From: Xiphydria camelus
Lineage: Eukaryota; Arthropoda; Insecta; Hymenoptera; Xiphydriidae
NCBI GenBank assembly: GCA_963678675.1
Contig: OY783193.1
Span: 6,875,394 to 6,939,393, forward strand
Direction of reading: 5' to 3'
DNA length: 64,000 bases
Shown: positions 23,116 to 36,154 of the stretch, piece after piece
How positions within the stretch are numbered: the stretch's first letter is position 1
Layout of the letters: the number at the start of each line of letters is the position of its first letter
Made by a program: the position numbers and the translations under genes
Notes under the pieces: generated by a model
Database searches by the model: none
Told to the model about the DNA's origin: nothing
What the model saw: only the letters and a program-made list of their open reading frames with translations

Positions 23116-24548
23116 GAATTAACGATATTTGCGAGAAAATATTCTAAATTATTTTAGCCGATTCACTGAAATGTGACTTTAAAAAGCACCATTTACATTT
23201 GAAACGTTTATTTTCAAACGTAGTTCGCACTACTCCCCACACCTACCCTCGATTATGCCCCCGCACCCCAGGTGCGCACCAACAGCATAAACCCGGTACC
23301 TACACCAACTCTTATCGAGGGAGTAAGAAACGCAATTCCTGAGGCTCCCTCTCCGATCAGATCCAGTCTCGCGATAATAATTTTAAACGCCCGAACGAAT
23401 CCCTCACCCCCACCGCAACCAGCGGAAGGTCCGGAAGGCCGATAGAAGCCTCTATAAGTACCGCGCTATTTTTCCCGTCGAACAGACAAGCTGCATAGGA
23501 GCTCTCCGACGCGTGCTCCACATCCATGCGAGATATGCGTACACGAGTAGGTAAGATACCCGTGCGGTTGGGAACGCTTTTCGAGCGTAGCCGGGAGGGA
23601 AAAGCGCTGAATGGAAACAATCCCCGACACGGGGTGCCGGGTCTTCGGAGGCGCCGAATAACGTCGGCTTTCGAGCGTTAAGCGGTGAATTCGAAAGCTC
23701 CAATACTGATTACGGGCGGAAGAGAGAGGGGGGAGAGAGAGAGAGAGAGAGAGAGAAGAGGAGATACGCAGAGGGAGGAGACGAGAGAAATACCGGGAGA
23801 CCCGGTTCGAAGTGGAGGAGGTGGAGAACGGCGTTAGTTTCCACAAAGCCACCCTACACAACAAGCTCGCACAAATCCCAGGCTCGGGGAGCTTTCTCTC
23901 TCCCTCTCCTCGCACTCTTCACCATCCTCTTTGTCGCTCGCGTAGAGATGCGTTCGCACACGCCTCCCCTGTACACCTCCGCGCGTGTACGTATACGTAA
24001 CGCGCGGCGTAAGAACTCGAACCACCCCTTCGCCGCATTCTCCTCCCCGTCCGCGAGTTGGCCGGAGCAGGGTGGAGACCCAAACGAAGCGAGGTCCCTC
24101 GAAACAGGCGGCCCGTGAACGAACTGCAGGGTGTAAATCTGAAAGTTGGCTAAACTGTCTGCCCCCGCGGCCCCGACTCGCCCCGAAGCTCCCTCGTCGC
24201 GCCGCGCGGACTCTCGCCGCTCGTCGCGCCGCCCCCTCTATTCAACATCGCCCCTCCGGGCCGATCCCGGGGGTGCGAGGAGGCGGGCGGGGTCCTGCGG
24301 CACGAAAATTGGAAATTTTTATTACCGCTTCGTTTCCATTCCACACCGAATCAGTTTTCAGAAGCGCGGATCCGCTTCTCTCTGTCCCTCTCGCTCCCTC
24401 CTCTCTCTCTTTCTTTCTCTCTACCTCTCTCTGATCGCACCTCCTGCTGTAGCCTCTCCTCCTCCACTCCCCTCGCCCCTAATCCAGCCTGCGCCGGTTT
24501 TCTGTCAATATTTAAGCGCGCGAAAAAGCTTATAACCGGGTTAAAACA

Positions 24549-24579
<31 letters not shown>

Positions 24580-25017
24580 CCGTCGATCGCTCCCCGTCGC
24601 TTTACCATCCCGCGTATAGGTTCCGCTTCGAGCGGAAACGGTCGATAAAATATCAGGGTGGTTGCTCTGGACTTGACTTCATTTGACTCCGGGTACTCTA
24701 CGCTACCGTTTCTTATAGCTTTCCGGTTTTGTTCTTGTCTGTTAGATGCATTACGAATCGTCAGGATCGAACGTTTTTGAACAATGCATCGATAATTAAC
24801 TAATTTGTACGCTTTAGGTACCTTCGTATTCTATGTTACATATTTGCAGCTTAATGGCATACATGTGCAAAGGTAAAATAATAGCAATATATAGTAGCAA
24901 CTCACTTTCAAATGGAACTTTCAACTTGAAAGATCGTTATCTGCTCGCCTATGACTATTAAGCCCCTTAATGGTATTAAACTTTTTTCTAGATCAAGATG
25001 CGTTTTCGAAAAAAGTA
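23116..25017. other. GC-rich non-coding block with GA and TC microsatellites
   Basis: A (GA)n run lies at 23733-23756 and a (TC)14 run at 24549-24576, with pyrimidine-rich DNA at 24380-24480. Frames up to 149 codons overlap on both strands and mostly translate these low-complexity runs. Confidence 0.5.
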
Positions 25018-25300
25018 CACTGAGAGAAATAACTGTCGGTGCCAAAAAGTTTGTTACCTCGATTAAAAACATAATATAATTCCAGGATCAAGTTATAGTT
25101 TCCTTCGTGCGAGAAAATATTTGATAAGACTCGAGTAATCATTCTTTTCGCACAGTAAGAATTGTTTATCCCAACAAAGGTATTCTTGGGTCGAGAATAC
25201 AAATTCTTCGTCCAAGAATCTGTATTCTTAAAAATTATTAAGATTATACAGTTTTTGGTTCAAGAATTATGTATTTGACGCTAACAATTATTTCTCTCAC
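25018..25300. mobile_element. CACTGAG-end MITE, family A copy 2, TA flanks
   Basis: A 283-bp element starts CACTGAGAGAAATAACTG after TA (25016-25017) and ends ATTATTTCTCTCAC before TA (25301-25302). The interior is the inverse complement of the family A copy at 14725. Confidence 0.7.
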
Positions 25301-26569
25301 TACTTTTTTTTAGAATCTATGCTCCTATGAATCTTAAACTTTGTAACTTCGAAACCATTTGAGATGTCGAGATGAAACAAAAAGCAGATCATGACACGGA
25401 ATATCATATACGAGTAGGTATAGGAGTTTCATTAGAATTAGTTTAGTCGTTTCACAGAGTTAAATCCGGACAGGCAGACAGATGGACACAAATTTTGAAA
25501 ACGGGTTTTTGTGCCTAAATATAATGCAAGCAAAGCAATACGCATATGTATGGGCATTTATTTCGAAATCACAGACAGCTACTTCAATTTTGTTTATATG
25601 TTATAGATATGTAGACAAGGCAATATGCTCTAGACTTTACATCAATCACATCAGGTTTCCAATTGGATAGAGATTGGCACATAATTAGCCAATGACGAAC
25701 GATATAGGTACAATTTATTCGAGCATATACCCCTGTAGGTATACGTCGTCCTCAAACTCTATATGCCACGCGACATTACGAAATATCTACGCGCGAGCGT
25801 GCACGGGCCTCTTTAAAGGCCAAACGATCGCCGTCACGGGAACGGGTCTATTAAGCGATAATGAATGGAGTTTGCCAAAGAATGGAAGGCCGACTCGCCA
25901 CCCGGGTGGCCAGTCATAAATGAAATATTATGTAAACACGTTTCGAGCGGATCATTCGACACGGAACCCAGTGCGCAATCGCGGCGTCTGCAAACTTTAA
26001 TCATTTCTCGCCGACTTCGCGCGGCGGCCGTGCCGGAGTGCGTTCGCGCGCGGCGCGCCGTTGCACCGCGTGTATTTCTGCAGTCGGAATACGGAAGGTG
26101 GCGGCAGAGGCTAATTCGGTTGAATTTTGATTTTCAATAAGAGTCGAGGGCGAGACGCGTCGTGGGTTTAGCTTCCGCTTACTGCTGTACTGCGGAGAGT
26201 TTGAATATGCATGATGCATGGGCATTAAAGCATGCCGCGTCGTCCTCGTATGCAAATAACCGCCGCCGCGGGTTTTGTCTGCCGTTAGCTGCATTTGGGA
26301 CCGCGTCCATAATTGTTGGATTTTTCGCGTGAAATTACGCCCCGTTAATGCTTTTCTTATAGAGCGAGATCCGCGCGGAGTTCGTTCAACGGATTTGCAT
26401 ATCACGTTTTTTTTTTTCATGTCGCGCTCCATATCGGGGAGGTGCAATTTGCAATTACCGCGTGAAATTGCTCGAAATTTTTAGTCCTGGGGTAGCTAAA
26501 AGCCGTGGAAATTTATAGGAATCGTTTTTAATTCGAATCGATGAACGCTTATATCTGTAAATGCAGACA
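25301..26569. other. Non-coding block, possible unclassified repeat at its start
   Basis: 25340-25530 contains a GGACAGGCAGACAGATGGAC-like stretch of the kind often seen in insect interspersed repeats. I cannot name the family. The remainder holds only short overlapping frames. Confidence 0.35.
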
Positions 26570-26828
26570 CACTGTAAAAAATCTGTGGTGTGGACACATA
26601 TAGACGACTTTTGGTGTTAGATAACAATGGCATAAATATTTAACAGGCTCGAGTAATTGTTCCTTTTCGCGCCGAAAGAATTTCTCGTTCCCACGGCGGC
26701 ATTCCTGAATAAAAAATATATATTCTTCGATCAAGAATCTGTATTCCAAAAAATTTGTAAGATCATAATATGTTCTTGATTTAAGAAACGTTTTTTTGAT
26801 ACATACTAGCAATTTTTCTCTCTCAGTG
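26570..26828. mobile_element. CACTGAG-end MITE, family A copy 3
   Basis: The left end CACTGTAAAAAATCTG and right end TTTTTCTCTCTCAGTG bound a 259-bp element aligned with family A (ATTCTTCGATCAAGAATCTGT, TTCTTGATTTAAGAA). The flanks are not TA, so the target duplication has decayed or the ends are slightly different. Confidence 0.6.
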
Positions 26829-28105
26829 TTTGCTAACGTTCACTTTGTGAATAATAGCCGTCATCAATATTACCATAATTCCTTCGAATCGGATAGATAT
26901 TTAAAGTCGAAAAGAACGAATAAAGATCAAAGATCCTTGAGGAATAGTGCAAGAGTATGTATATACTTTTGCTGAATCCACGAAATTGGCGATAGAGAAA
27001 CGACTGTATCGATCCGTCCGCAACCCTTCGAAACCAACAGTCGGACGTGCCCGCGTTCGGAGAAGGCAAACGCGCGTCCTCCTCCCATTATAGCTTTTAA
27101 TACCCGCGCCTAATTGGAAGGTCGGACGGCGAGGCAATGAATAAATAACCGGAGAAATCGATCTCGCCGTTTAGCGGCGGGTCGATCTTCTACGTTCACC
27201 GGGCTGTACCCCCGCGCTCTCCCCCGGATCTGCAATGGCGTGCAATTTGAAACGCGGTAAACGATAAACCGTAATCGAACGGGGCAATAAATAACGGCGC
27301 GCGCGATGGAAGGGCTCCTCTTATATTCGCAATTTAAAGTTCATTTCGGCAAAGGCAAATAATTGGTTTCGGGTAAGCGCTCGGCCGTATACATACACAC
27401 GCACGGGGCGCCTGGAAGAGAAACGCCGGAATGGTTCTCTATCACGCTACGAAACCGCCGGTGCTCGTTTACGGTCTCGCGAACGCGCCGAGATGACGGC
27501 GGGCGTGTTCGAGAGCCTCGGGTGTCTTCCCGCCGTTCAATTATCTCGTTATCTCGGCGCGATAATTGGAGGGCAAATGAGGTTTCTCCACCGCGAAGTG
27601 TGCGTTCTGAAATTAGACGTTAAAAAAGTGAACGGTCCTACGGCGGCGAACGTCGGACGACTGCCGCGAAGGACGATCGACGTCGCGCCGCGTCGACGTC
27701 TGCTCGCTCGCGATAAATCCGACGGCTGTGTGTCTCGCGGATTGTATTTCTCGGGCGCGATCGAATGTCCGGAGTCGATCGACTCGTAACCGGAGACGCG
27801 GGAATGCGCGCACGGTATACGCGAGCGAGGGAGTTCGCCAGCCGTATTCGCCAGTGTCTAGCAAAATGTGAGAAAGAAATTCTCTGACCTCTCTCACCAG
27901 ATTTTCCAGTCTGAAATAGCCAAATTTCCCTGACCGCTATGGTTATAAAGTGTTACGCCTCGATCATTTGTCATCGAATGAACAAATTAACTAATGCTCA
28001 TAAATGAAGTATGGAAACTGAGAAATAAACATTAAAATAATTTAATTTCGTCAGATTATATTATTATTTAATGGCTTTTTTATCAAGAAAAAACTTGGAT
28101 ACCTA
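26829..28105. other. Non-coding block, nothing assigned
   Basis: CpG-rich DNA with frames up to 98 codons on both strands and no recognisable protein. Confidence 0.4.
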
Positions 28106-28299
28106 CAAGCTGAGAAAAATAATTTGGTCAATTTAACCAAAATCCCAAAGTAAATGAACAAACCGCTTGGTTGGAATAACTAAACATTCGGTTAGGATAA
28201 ATAAATATTTGGTTCAACTGATCAGTATTTTGATTAAATTAACTAAACGCATTTAATTAGATGCGCTTTGTCATTTTAACCTAATTATTTTTCTCGGTG
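28106..28299. mobile_element. CACTGAG-end MITE, family B copy 3 (short)
   Basis: The left end AAGCTGAGAAAAATAATTTGG and right end ATTATTTTTCTCGGTG bound a 194-bp shorter version of the element at 19641, lacking part of its interior but keeping the GGTTAGGATAAATAAATATTTGG-like units. Confidence 0.65.
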
Positions 28300-30545
28300 C
28301 ATATACGAGTACATATATGGAACATTTTTGTTATTTCTACTACTTATACAAATTATTAAAAATTTTAACAGACTAGAAGTCCTGTTATTTCTAAGGTTTG
28401 AGTATTTTCGAAGAATTCCAGAAAATTCTTTATTTTTCCTGACTTTACCCTGACTTCTTCCTGACCCGCATAATTCCCCGACAATTCCAGGTTTTACAGA
28501 ATTCCCCGACCGCTGGACACCGTGTCCCCGGAAAACTGAGAGCTGACGATATACGAATTTTGATGTGGATGATGATTTCTAAATTTTCATATAAAATTTA
28601 GTGAATCTTCCGGAAACTACAAACGAAGTAAGAAAAAACGACGTGTGTACGATAACGACGTCTTTTCATCTCAGAGATTTCTATATTAATGTATCCAAGA
28701 GGATTGCAGGGTAGAGTCACATAATTTTACGTAAGAAGAAGCCGCAAATTACGTTCTCAGCGGTCGTACAGAGCGAAAGTGCGGTGCGTGGATACGCGGC
28801 GCGGCGTAAGAGAGAGAGAGAGAGAGTGCCCGCACTTATACTGCAGCGGGCGTGGCAAAGATAGCTCTCGCGCTCTCTTCCCTTTTCCCTTATTTTTCAT
28901 ACGGATCAGAGCAAAGGCATGCATTAAACATAATTATCCAGGCCTATGCAGACACGGAGTCTGGCAGTCGCCGTAAAAACGGCACCGGGGGCACGCCATA
29001 CCGTCTGCCGTGTAGCGCCGGCGAAGGCACACACGTCTCTTCGGTATGTCGGGCGTACCTACGTGTGTAATGGCACGGGGTATCGTGTACCGCGCGACGT
29101 GACGGCCTCGTTGCGTGTCTCGATCGCGGTATTCGACGTACGCGTTCGCCCGGTCGTAGACGATCGTTTTTGCCCGGTGATGATACTTACCGTAGTTATC
29201 CGAGGCATGCTAATGAATTAATTAGCGAAAAAGCACGCGAAAGAAGGAAGAAATGCAGACTTCGTTCCTTTGTCGCGTCGATCGATCGATCGATCTGAAT
29301 CGCGGCGCTCATGTGTGCGTATTTGGACGTTGAAATTCCTGGAACATTAGCGAATAATTGCTAGAAGGACTGCTGTATATGTTCTCTCATTATGAAGAAA
29401 ATCGTATTACAACTTTCCAATCAGCAAACGGCTTCGGAGAAATAATTTTTTAATTTATCCTGTCGTTCGACGTGTAGGAGAAAAATAACTCGACAGAGAG
29501 GTTTAATTATGTGTCGCCAATGAGGGAGGGGAAGGGAGCTGATCTTTTCTGAGCTAATAGTGAGAAAATATTACACTTAATATATATACGATGCGATTTC
29601 AATGGATCAATGGATTCAATTCAGAAACTTGTAAAGGCTGTAAAGAGTTCTCCGTAAATGTCATAGTCATTAGACAATATAAATATAATCATCTTAATAA
29701 TCAATAGAAACTATAAACCTGTTTGTTTTAATTAAGCACACACACAAGCCGTGGAATAAATTATTGAAATACTTCCTCAGCGGAAAATCATTATTGCCAC
29801 CCTCGTCGATCGCGTCGCTTCGCGGGGGAACTTCGGCGTCGTCGTTTCGAAGCGACGCGAACGAATCGAGGTCGATGTACTTAGCTCCTCCCAGAAGGAT
29901 CGATATTTAATAAAACATAACCTCGAGAGGCATTCCATTCCAAAAACAACGGCGAAATACCGTGCCCGCTCCGCCACCACGCACACCGCGCGGAAGATAT
30001 GAGTAATAGGGGGTGATTTAGTATTAGGATTTATTAGGGGCACTTACCCCCGTGGGTAGCAGTGCCACGGTGCGGAGGGCGAGGGTAAGACCTTATGATT
30101 TCTCCTGGGGGCTCATACATACGGCCTAGACTAATGCACCTGCTATCTTTAGCCCTCTCGACGCGCGGACCCTTTTTGCACGTGGATGTATATTTATACA
30201 TTTATTTGACGCGATCTCTGTCTCCCCACTCTCCCTTTCTCCCTCGTTCTCTCTCCGGGGTTAGATTTCATCTCGCGAAACGTGAGAGACACGCGAATCA
30301 AAGGGAGATCGGTGAAACGTCGATCGACGAGATATCTTGATAGTTTTCTGAAGTAGAAATGAATGCAAATGGTCAGACGTACGTAACAGACCCTTTATAG
30401 TGGAAAGTCGTTGAAGATACATATGTATCTTATTTATTCATTTTTTATTGAGAAAGTCTCTTCAAAAATATACAATTTTGTTCAACATATTCGTTTGTTC
30501 GAAACAGTTCGTTCTTTCACATTCTACTCGTCTTCTCAATCTAAG
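28300..30545. other. Non-coding block with two microsatellites
   Basis: An (AG)9 run lies at 28809-28826 and an (ATCG)n run at 29278-29296. A strong donor-like ACG|GTAAGTAT is present on the minus strand near 29191, preceded by an ATG with four in-frame codons between them, but no exon can be established. Nothing else is assigned. Confidence 0.4.
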
Positions 30546-30919
30546 CGCTGAGAAGAAAAATTTCTAAACCACATCCTCTTTCGGGCGGCCAACTAAATAT
30601 ACAGTTATTTCAACAAATATGTAGTAGTAACTAAGATTTAATTGCGGTAACTTGATACTTAGCTGTGTGTGTTTCAATTAAATATTTTTTCAAATTACTA
30701 TATAATTAATTGGCTGGCCGTGACCTCAAAATTTCGTCGAATCGAACGATTTTTTTTTTCGTCTGACAAAATCTTTTATTGAAACACACCAACTCGGATT
30801 GACTTAACAAAGCAGTGACGTTGAATTGATTTAAATTAACCAACGAAATGATTAGTTTAACGAAATTTACCCTTCAACCCAAACAATTTGGTTGGAACAA
30901 TTACATTTTTTCCTCAGTG
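30546..30919. mobile_element. CACTGAG-end MITE, family C copy 2
   Basis: The left end CGCTGAGAAGAAAAATTTC and right end CATTTTTTCCTCAGTG bound a 374-bp element that matches 18533-19009 through CCAACTAAATATACAGTTA and ACCAACTCGGATTGA. The flanks are not TA. Confidence 0.6.
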
Positions 30920-32450
30920 CAGTCCCATTATTGTTTTCTCCCACAGACTTTGTATAAATCTCTATAATTTCCTTCCATACATAACATAGATTTGCCTATA
31001 CAGATCGCCGCTCTCGGTCATAATACAAATAGATCTATGTATCTATAACTATTTTATCTATCTGCTTATCTAAAAGCTGTAGCACAATAACTGTATAGAT
31101 CGTAGATCTATATTATATACGTTCTATAGAGACGACCGAAGCAGGAATCCTCGCAGTTTGACGAAGTATAATGCCGGTTGGAAGTGGCCGGGACAAAAAT
31201 ACAACGAATATGCGGGCTATTATACGCGAGCTCGACGATTGATCGGGGAGGTAGCTTTTTCCTTCCTTTTGCCTACTCGATAACCGGCCCTCCCCCCGGA
31301 AGCGCGGACGTCGACGTAAAACGTTCGTATTATATATGTATATCGCTGGCCCGCGATACAAGATGTAAACGCGGTTAGGAGATAGCGGGTTCTCGTTAGC
31401 ATTAGGGAATATTATCGTAAACAGCTATGTTTACACAGGGTTCGGTGGAAAGTGATACGTGACACGCATGCCGAGGTAGGGGGTCGCCGTATAGAATCCC
31501 ACGGCCGGGGCTGATATTTCCATTAGGTACACGAAATGCGAAACGCCGAGCGCGCTCAGATCGAAAGTACTCGCGGCACGCGCTTTTTAAACGCACTTAT
31601 ACAGGCATGACGCGCCGTCGAAGGAACACGGATTTCTTCGCCATATTTTTCCTTCATCCCCTTTCGAAATCTCTCGGTGCGTCACGCTTGAGCGTTTTAT
31701 TTTACTTTCATTGCCCTGTGTATTAATACGCGCGTTTTCCGTCCCGAAGGACGCGTAGCTTTTTACGATTTCAACATTTCGGCTCGACACGCGAAGCTGC
31801 ACAAATGGTACGGTGGTTGCTCTCGAGGCGACGGTGAGCTATGACGCGTTAATTTTAATTAACAAAAAAGAGAAGAAAGAAACGACCCGTTAATTTACTG
31901 TAGTACCTTGGCGAAATGTGGCTAGTTTACCATGTAGTTATAGCTTTCGAGATTTATCAGCGTACAGGGGTCGCACGCCACCGGCACCCTTCTCAGCGGG
32001 CCGCGCGAAGGTCGGAGCCGACGAATTGCCCCCGTCAGCGGTGTAACCGCGACTCGACACCACCCGTCGACCGTCACTTGCACGAACCACGCGGTAATGC
32101 CGGTGCAGCTTTCTGATCGCTCGTGCTTTATGCTCTCGTAATACTGAAGCTCCTCCAGGTTCGACATTTTTACTAGCTCTCTCGAAAAGATCTGGCCCCA
32201 ATTCCTGGTGTTATAATACTTCCTTTTCCTCTCCTTCCTCGAGCAGAACCGTAATGGAGTTATATTTCGAGGGTAGGTGGATGCGTTAAGGGTCGCTGTA
32301 TATCACGAATGACTAGTCGAGGATGAAAGTATCCCTTATAAAAGTTGTAGAGATTTCGAAGCTACGGAACTCTCTTTCGTGGGAAACATCTTTTTCTCAG
32401 ATCAGCCAATCGTAAAGTGCAGTGATTTTTAGTGTATTTTTCTGTATAAC
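30920..32450. other. Non-coding block, nothing assigned
   Basis: Frames up to 87 codons, no domain, no bounded repeat seen. Confidence 0.4.
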
Positions 32451-32641
32451 CCGGGATAAAATAATTCAGTCTTTCAAAATCGTTCAAAAAAAGACTCGAG
32501 GGAGATTCGAATCTCGGTCTCTTACCGGGCTCTCTGGTTGCACTGAATGAGACTGTTGAGGGTATATATGTTCTATATACAAAATATATATATATAATCC
32601 ATATAGATCTTTTTCACTTGGACTGAATTATCTAATCCCGG
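32451..32641. mobile_element. Inverted-repeat element with tRNA-like insert
   Basis: CCGGGATAAAATAATTCAGTC (32451) pairs with GACTGAATTATCTAATCCCGG (ending 32641) with three mismatches. On the minus strand the interior contains GCAACCAGAGAGCCCGG, then GAGATTCGAATCTC, then a run of seven T near 32486-32492. This order resembles a polymerase III box A, box B and terminator, but the arms do not fold as a standard tRNA. It may be a decayed tRNA-derived SINE. Confidence 0.4.
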
Positions 32642-32923
32642 AAATACGGGTAATCTTGTACATTCCAACAATACCTAACGTTCAAGAGCCAAACAGATTG
32701 AAATTTTATATTATTACATAAGCGTCTTGGTATTCTTAGTGTAGCTTACCATTTCGTAGCAAATCCCCCTTTCTCATAATACCGCTACGGTTCGCCGGTG
32801 CCCAACGTCACTTCCGTCAAGGAAGAACTCCTAGAGGGATAGTTCCCCTCCTCGCCTTCCTTAAAAATTCTCAGCTCGATTCCCGCTTTTACACGAGTCG
32901 AGTCACAACCCGGATTCGATTAA
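32642..32923. other. Short non-coding gap
   Basis: No feature recognised between the two neighbouring inverted-repeat elements. Confidence 0.4.
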
Positions 32924-33656
32924 GGGGGGACATACAATTACACCGATGAAAAAATCGATTTTTTTTTTATATTTTTAAACGATAGGCCTGTATGTGAAGA
33001 ATATATTCTGAAAGTTTGAAAGCGGAATTCGAAAAACTCCGGAAGTTACAGCCCGAAAATGGTAAGTGGTTTTAACATTGGTTTTACACGTGTCGAAACT
33101 TTAAACGCGTTTTTCTCGAAACTACATTTCTGAAACTGGTGTACACGATTACGCAAAAAGTATTGAACCGCTTGAGTTCCCCTTTGGTAAACATGTTGGT
33201 AACATTATTACCTTCTATATGACGAAGCCCGATTTCAGAAAATTTCGAAAAAAACTATTTTTTTAATACAAATTCTGAAGAAATTTTGCATGAAAACTCG
33301 ATTTTTGTCTTTGACTGCGTGCCGTTTTGTCAAATTTGCCTTTTTTTTGACTTTTCTCAACGTCACATAGAAACTACACGTGTTTTAAATAAGAAAATGT
33401 TTGTATTTTGTTGCAGATCGAATTTCACGAGGAGCTAGGTTGTACACCGTTTTGGAAGTCGCGCCGCAACCTACCTGTAACTCTGTACCATAGCTCCGCC
33501 ATTTTGACGACAAATGGATTGAAAAAATTTTTTTTCATACTTGAATACCCTATTAAACAATACCTTCAGTGCGATGAATGTAGAATAAATATTTCTTGGT
33601 TAAAAAAATTCCTCAAAATTGCCTCGCTTTTCCTTGGTCTAATTGTATGTCCCCCC
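32924..33656. mobile_element. 733-bp TTAA-flanked element (piggyBac-like, non-autonomous)
   Basis: The ends GGGGGGACATACAATTA (32924-32940) and its exact complement (33640-33656) form a perfect 17-bp inverted repeat. TTAA is on both sides (32920-32923 and 33657-33660). The interior is AT-rich with no transposase frame; the longest frame (33408-33707) runs out of the element and shows no domain. As with the other TTAA elements, a TA-type duplication cannot be formally excluded. Confidence 0.75.
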
Positions 33657-33660
33657 TTAA

Positions 33661-36022
33661 GGACAGGCGTCTCGAAGGAATCCAGGTGCATCGATATCCG
33701 CCGCTAGTAACCCGGAACGGGAATTCGAATCGTTCCCCGTCCTCCTTCCATTTCCCTCCCCCCGTCTTACGAGTCATCCGCTCGAAGGACGCCTGGAAGG
33801 AGAAACTAAGCTCGGGCGCATCGAGATCCCTCCCTCTCTCCCGCTGTCCCACCCCCTTTCGCACTCGGTCGAATTTTTCGAAGGCGGCACGGAGTTTATA
33901 CGCGACTACAACTGTTACTCCACGTCGAACATATGTACGGCCCCTTCGACCCTCGCCCGGTCCTCCTCATCGTCGGCCCTCTCCCGCGCCTCGATACGCG
34001 CGTGTATACCTCGCGCCTCGTCAATCCCCCAAATCCCAAAACGTCTCTCGAACTCTTCAACGGAGCTTTCGCTCGGAATACACTCATTGCTCAACCCCCG
34101 CCTCCCTCCGCCTTCGAGTAAACCAGCGGCGCTTTGGCGAGGGTATGGAAAGCGAGGGAGGAAGTGACGCGAGGCGTGCGCCGCGTATAATATTACCGGG
34201 AAATATGAACGTTTAAATCGCAAACCCGGAGCATCGGCACGCACTCCCCCTTCGAGAGCAACCACCCCTGGCAAACAGAGCGTGGCATCGGGACAGCACG
34301 CACCTCGGCACGCAACAAACAACCTCGGGAGCACGCATTCGCGCGCGTTTCGCTCGAGTGTGTACAGAGCCCTACCCCCTCTCTACAGTGGTACACAACA
34401 CGCGCACGCATACCGCGTGGATTCTCCTCTTCTTTTTCGCTTCGACTCGTACCGCAATGCCATGCGAGGGACGAAGCCCCGGTATGTACTTCTTACCGAT
34501 AGACGGCGCGAGTGTCGTGCTAAAATCGTAATGCAGAGCGGTTCACCCCGCTGTTCGCAGCACGAAAGCTCGCTGCGACTTCGCGGAACCCTCGTACAGC
34601 AGGTTGAACGTGTAGATCCTATCGGCGGGCAACGTTGACGTTGGAGTTACCTACTGGTGCGCGTTGTTTACACACTACGTGTGAGACCTGTGGTCTCTGA
34701 ACCTCCAAGAGAACGAGGCCAATAAGTGTGTACTGGGGTAGAAATTCTTTTTCAGGAGATTACTTTTAGTTTGGTTCAATTTTCAATTGAGATGACATTT
34801 AATTGGCTAATGTTAATATTGTTGTTGTTGTTTTTATTAACCAATAATATTATCATTAAAGTGGCGTACAAGCTTCTTTCCGAATCAATTTTAATATTAA
34901 TATCTTTAGAAAAAAAGTCGTTTCTTGGGTCAACAAATCATTTGTTTCCAATACAGCCGGATTAAATAATCACGATTTATTTTTGCCAGGAGTTTACAAT
35001 TTCTTTTATAGGAGAATCATGTTGAATTCCAGCGGAGATCGAGATATACTTAAAAAATGAATTGATAAATCTAGTGAAAGGACCATTACCGAGAATTGAA
35101 ATGGCTCGATTACATTTACCGTTTTACATATTAATCGCTATCAGTGCCACGCTCGACTGTTCGAAAAATATACGCAATGTGAGAGAGGAAGATCTGTACA
35201 TTTTTTATCGTATAACACAAATGACAACCCCTATACCTATCGTCGCCGCCAATCTCCCGCGATCGTAACCCTTTTCGGCGCCGCTCCGGTCGTACGAAGC
35301 GGGCCGCACAACGGGTTTAACTTTATAGGCTCCACCGAAATAAACCGCGCGTCGATATTTTTACCGTCCCGTTATAATAAAGCAAACTTTTACGCCCGTC
35401 AGAGCTGTCGTATATCCGGGCAGGACTACAACGGCGCTCCTATGTTAGCTTAATTCTAACGACCGCAGATTGTTACATTTTTACGCACGATGCTAAAGCA
35501 TATTACGCGACTAAGCCGTGTCGACAAGGGTTCAAGTACGGCCGCCTGTTTGCACTGCGTCACCCTTATCTGGCACGTCGAGCCTCGTAATTGTGTCCTA
35601 ATTTTCGCGGGACAAAACGGCAGATAGTCCCTGCTTTTGCCTTCCTCCTCGGTGACTCCTCCGCGTGCGGGGGCGGTTTCATATCTGTTCGTAGATACGC
35701 CATTGAGATCGATCCCGCACATATGTAGAATGGTAAGAGGATCGTGTACAGAGCGATTCTCAGGATGAAGGTCATAGGACGATATGCTACGCAGCGCTTT
35801 GAAGACTATCGGTGATCGGACACTGCTGGGCACGGCCTGCACTTTAATAATTGGCGATGACGTACAAGCAGCGTCCACCGACTGTTTCAGGGGAAGGTTC
35901 CTGGTATCTAATCACCTGACTCAGATACTAGGCATCTTCTTTCGAAGCGTTTGGCGGGCACTGTACATCTTTACAATCAATCGTACAGCGTCTTCGGACC
36001 AATGGTAAAGCTCCAATTCGAT
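33661..36022. other. Non-coding block, nothing assigned
   Basis: GC-rich from 33700 to 34650, with a 206-codon plus-strand frame that begins inside the preceding transposon and overlaps minus-strand frames, so it is not considered a gene. The rest is AT-rich and featureless. Confidence 0.4.
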
Positions 36023-36025
36023 TAA

Positions 36026-36151
36026 GGGCCGGTTTTACCAACACGGTATAAACGCGGTATAGCGCTATACTGAGAATAACCAGCAATAAGCCTTATGGCT
36101 ATTCCCAGTATAGCGCTATACCGCGTTTATACCTGTTGGTAAAACCGACCC
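36026..36151. mobile_element. 126-bp palindromic MITE, TAA flanks (PIF/Harbinger-like)
   Basis: Almost the whole element is an inverted repeat: GGGCCGGTTTTACCAAC at the left pairs with GTTGGTAAAACCGACCC at the right, and the pairing continues through GGTATAAACGCGGTATAGCG. TAA is present directly outside both ends (36023-36025 and 36152-36154). A 3-bp TWA duplication and GGG-starting ends are typical of PIF/Harbinger elements. Confidence 0.75.
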
Positions 36152-36154
36152 TAA

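Noticed and set aside
29185..29220. Short minus-strand first exon with ATG before ACG|GTAAGTAT
   Set aside because: A six-codon frame before a donor-like motif is not evidence for an exon without transcript or conservation data.
32480..32560. Intact tRNA gene on the minus strand
   Set aside because: The T-arm-like and anticodon-like parts do not pair as a canonical tRNA, so only a decayed tRNA-like element is proposed.
33596..34216. 206-codon plus-strand open frame
   Set aside because: Starts inside the TTAA-flanked transposon and then runs through Pro/Ser/Arg-rich sequence without any domain.
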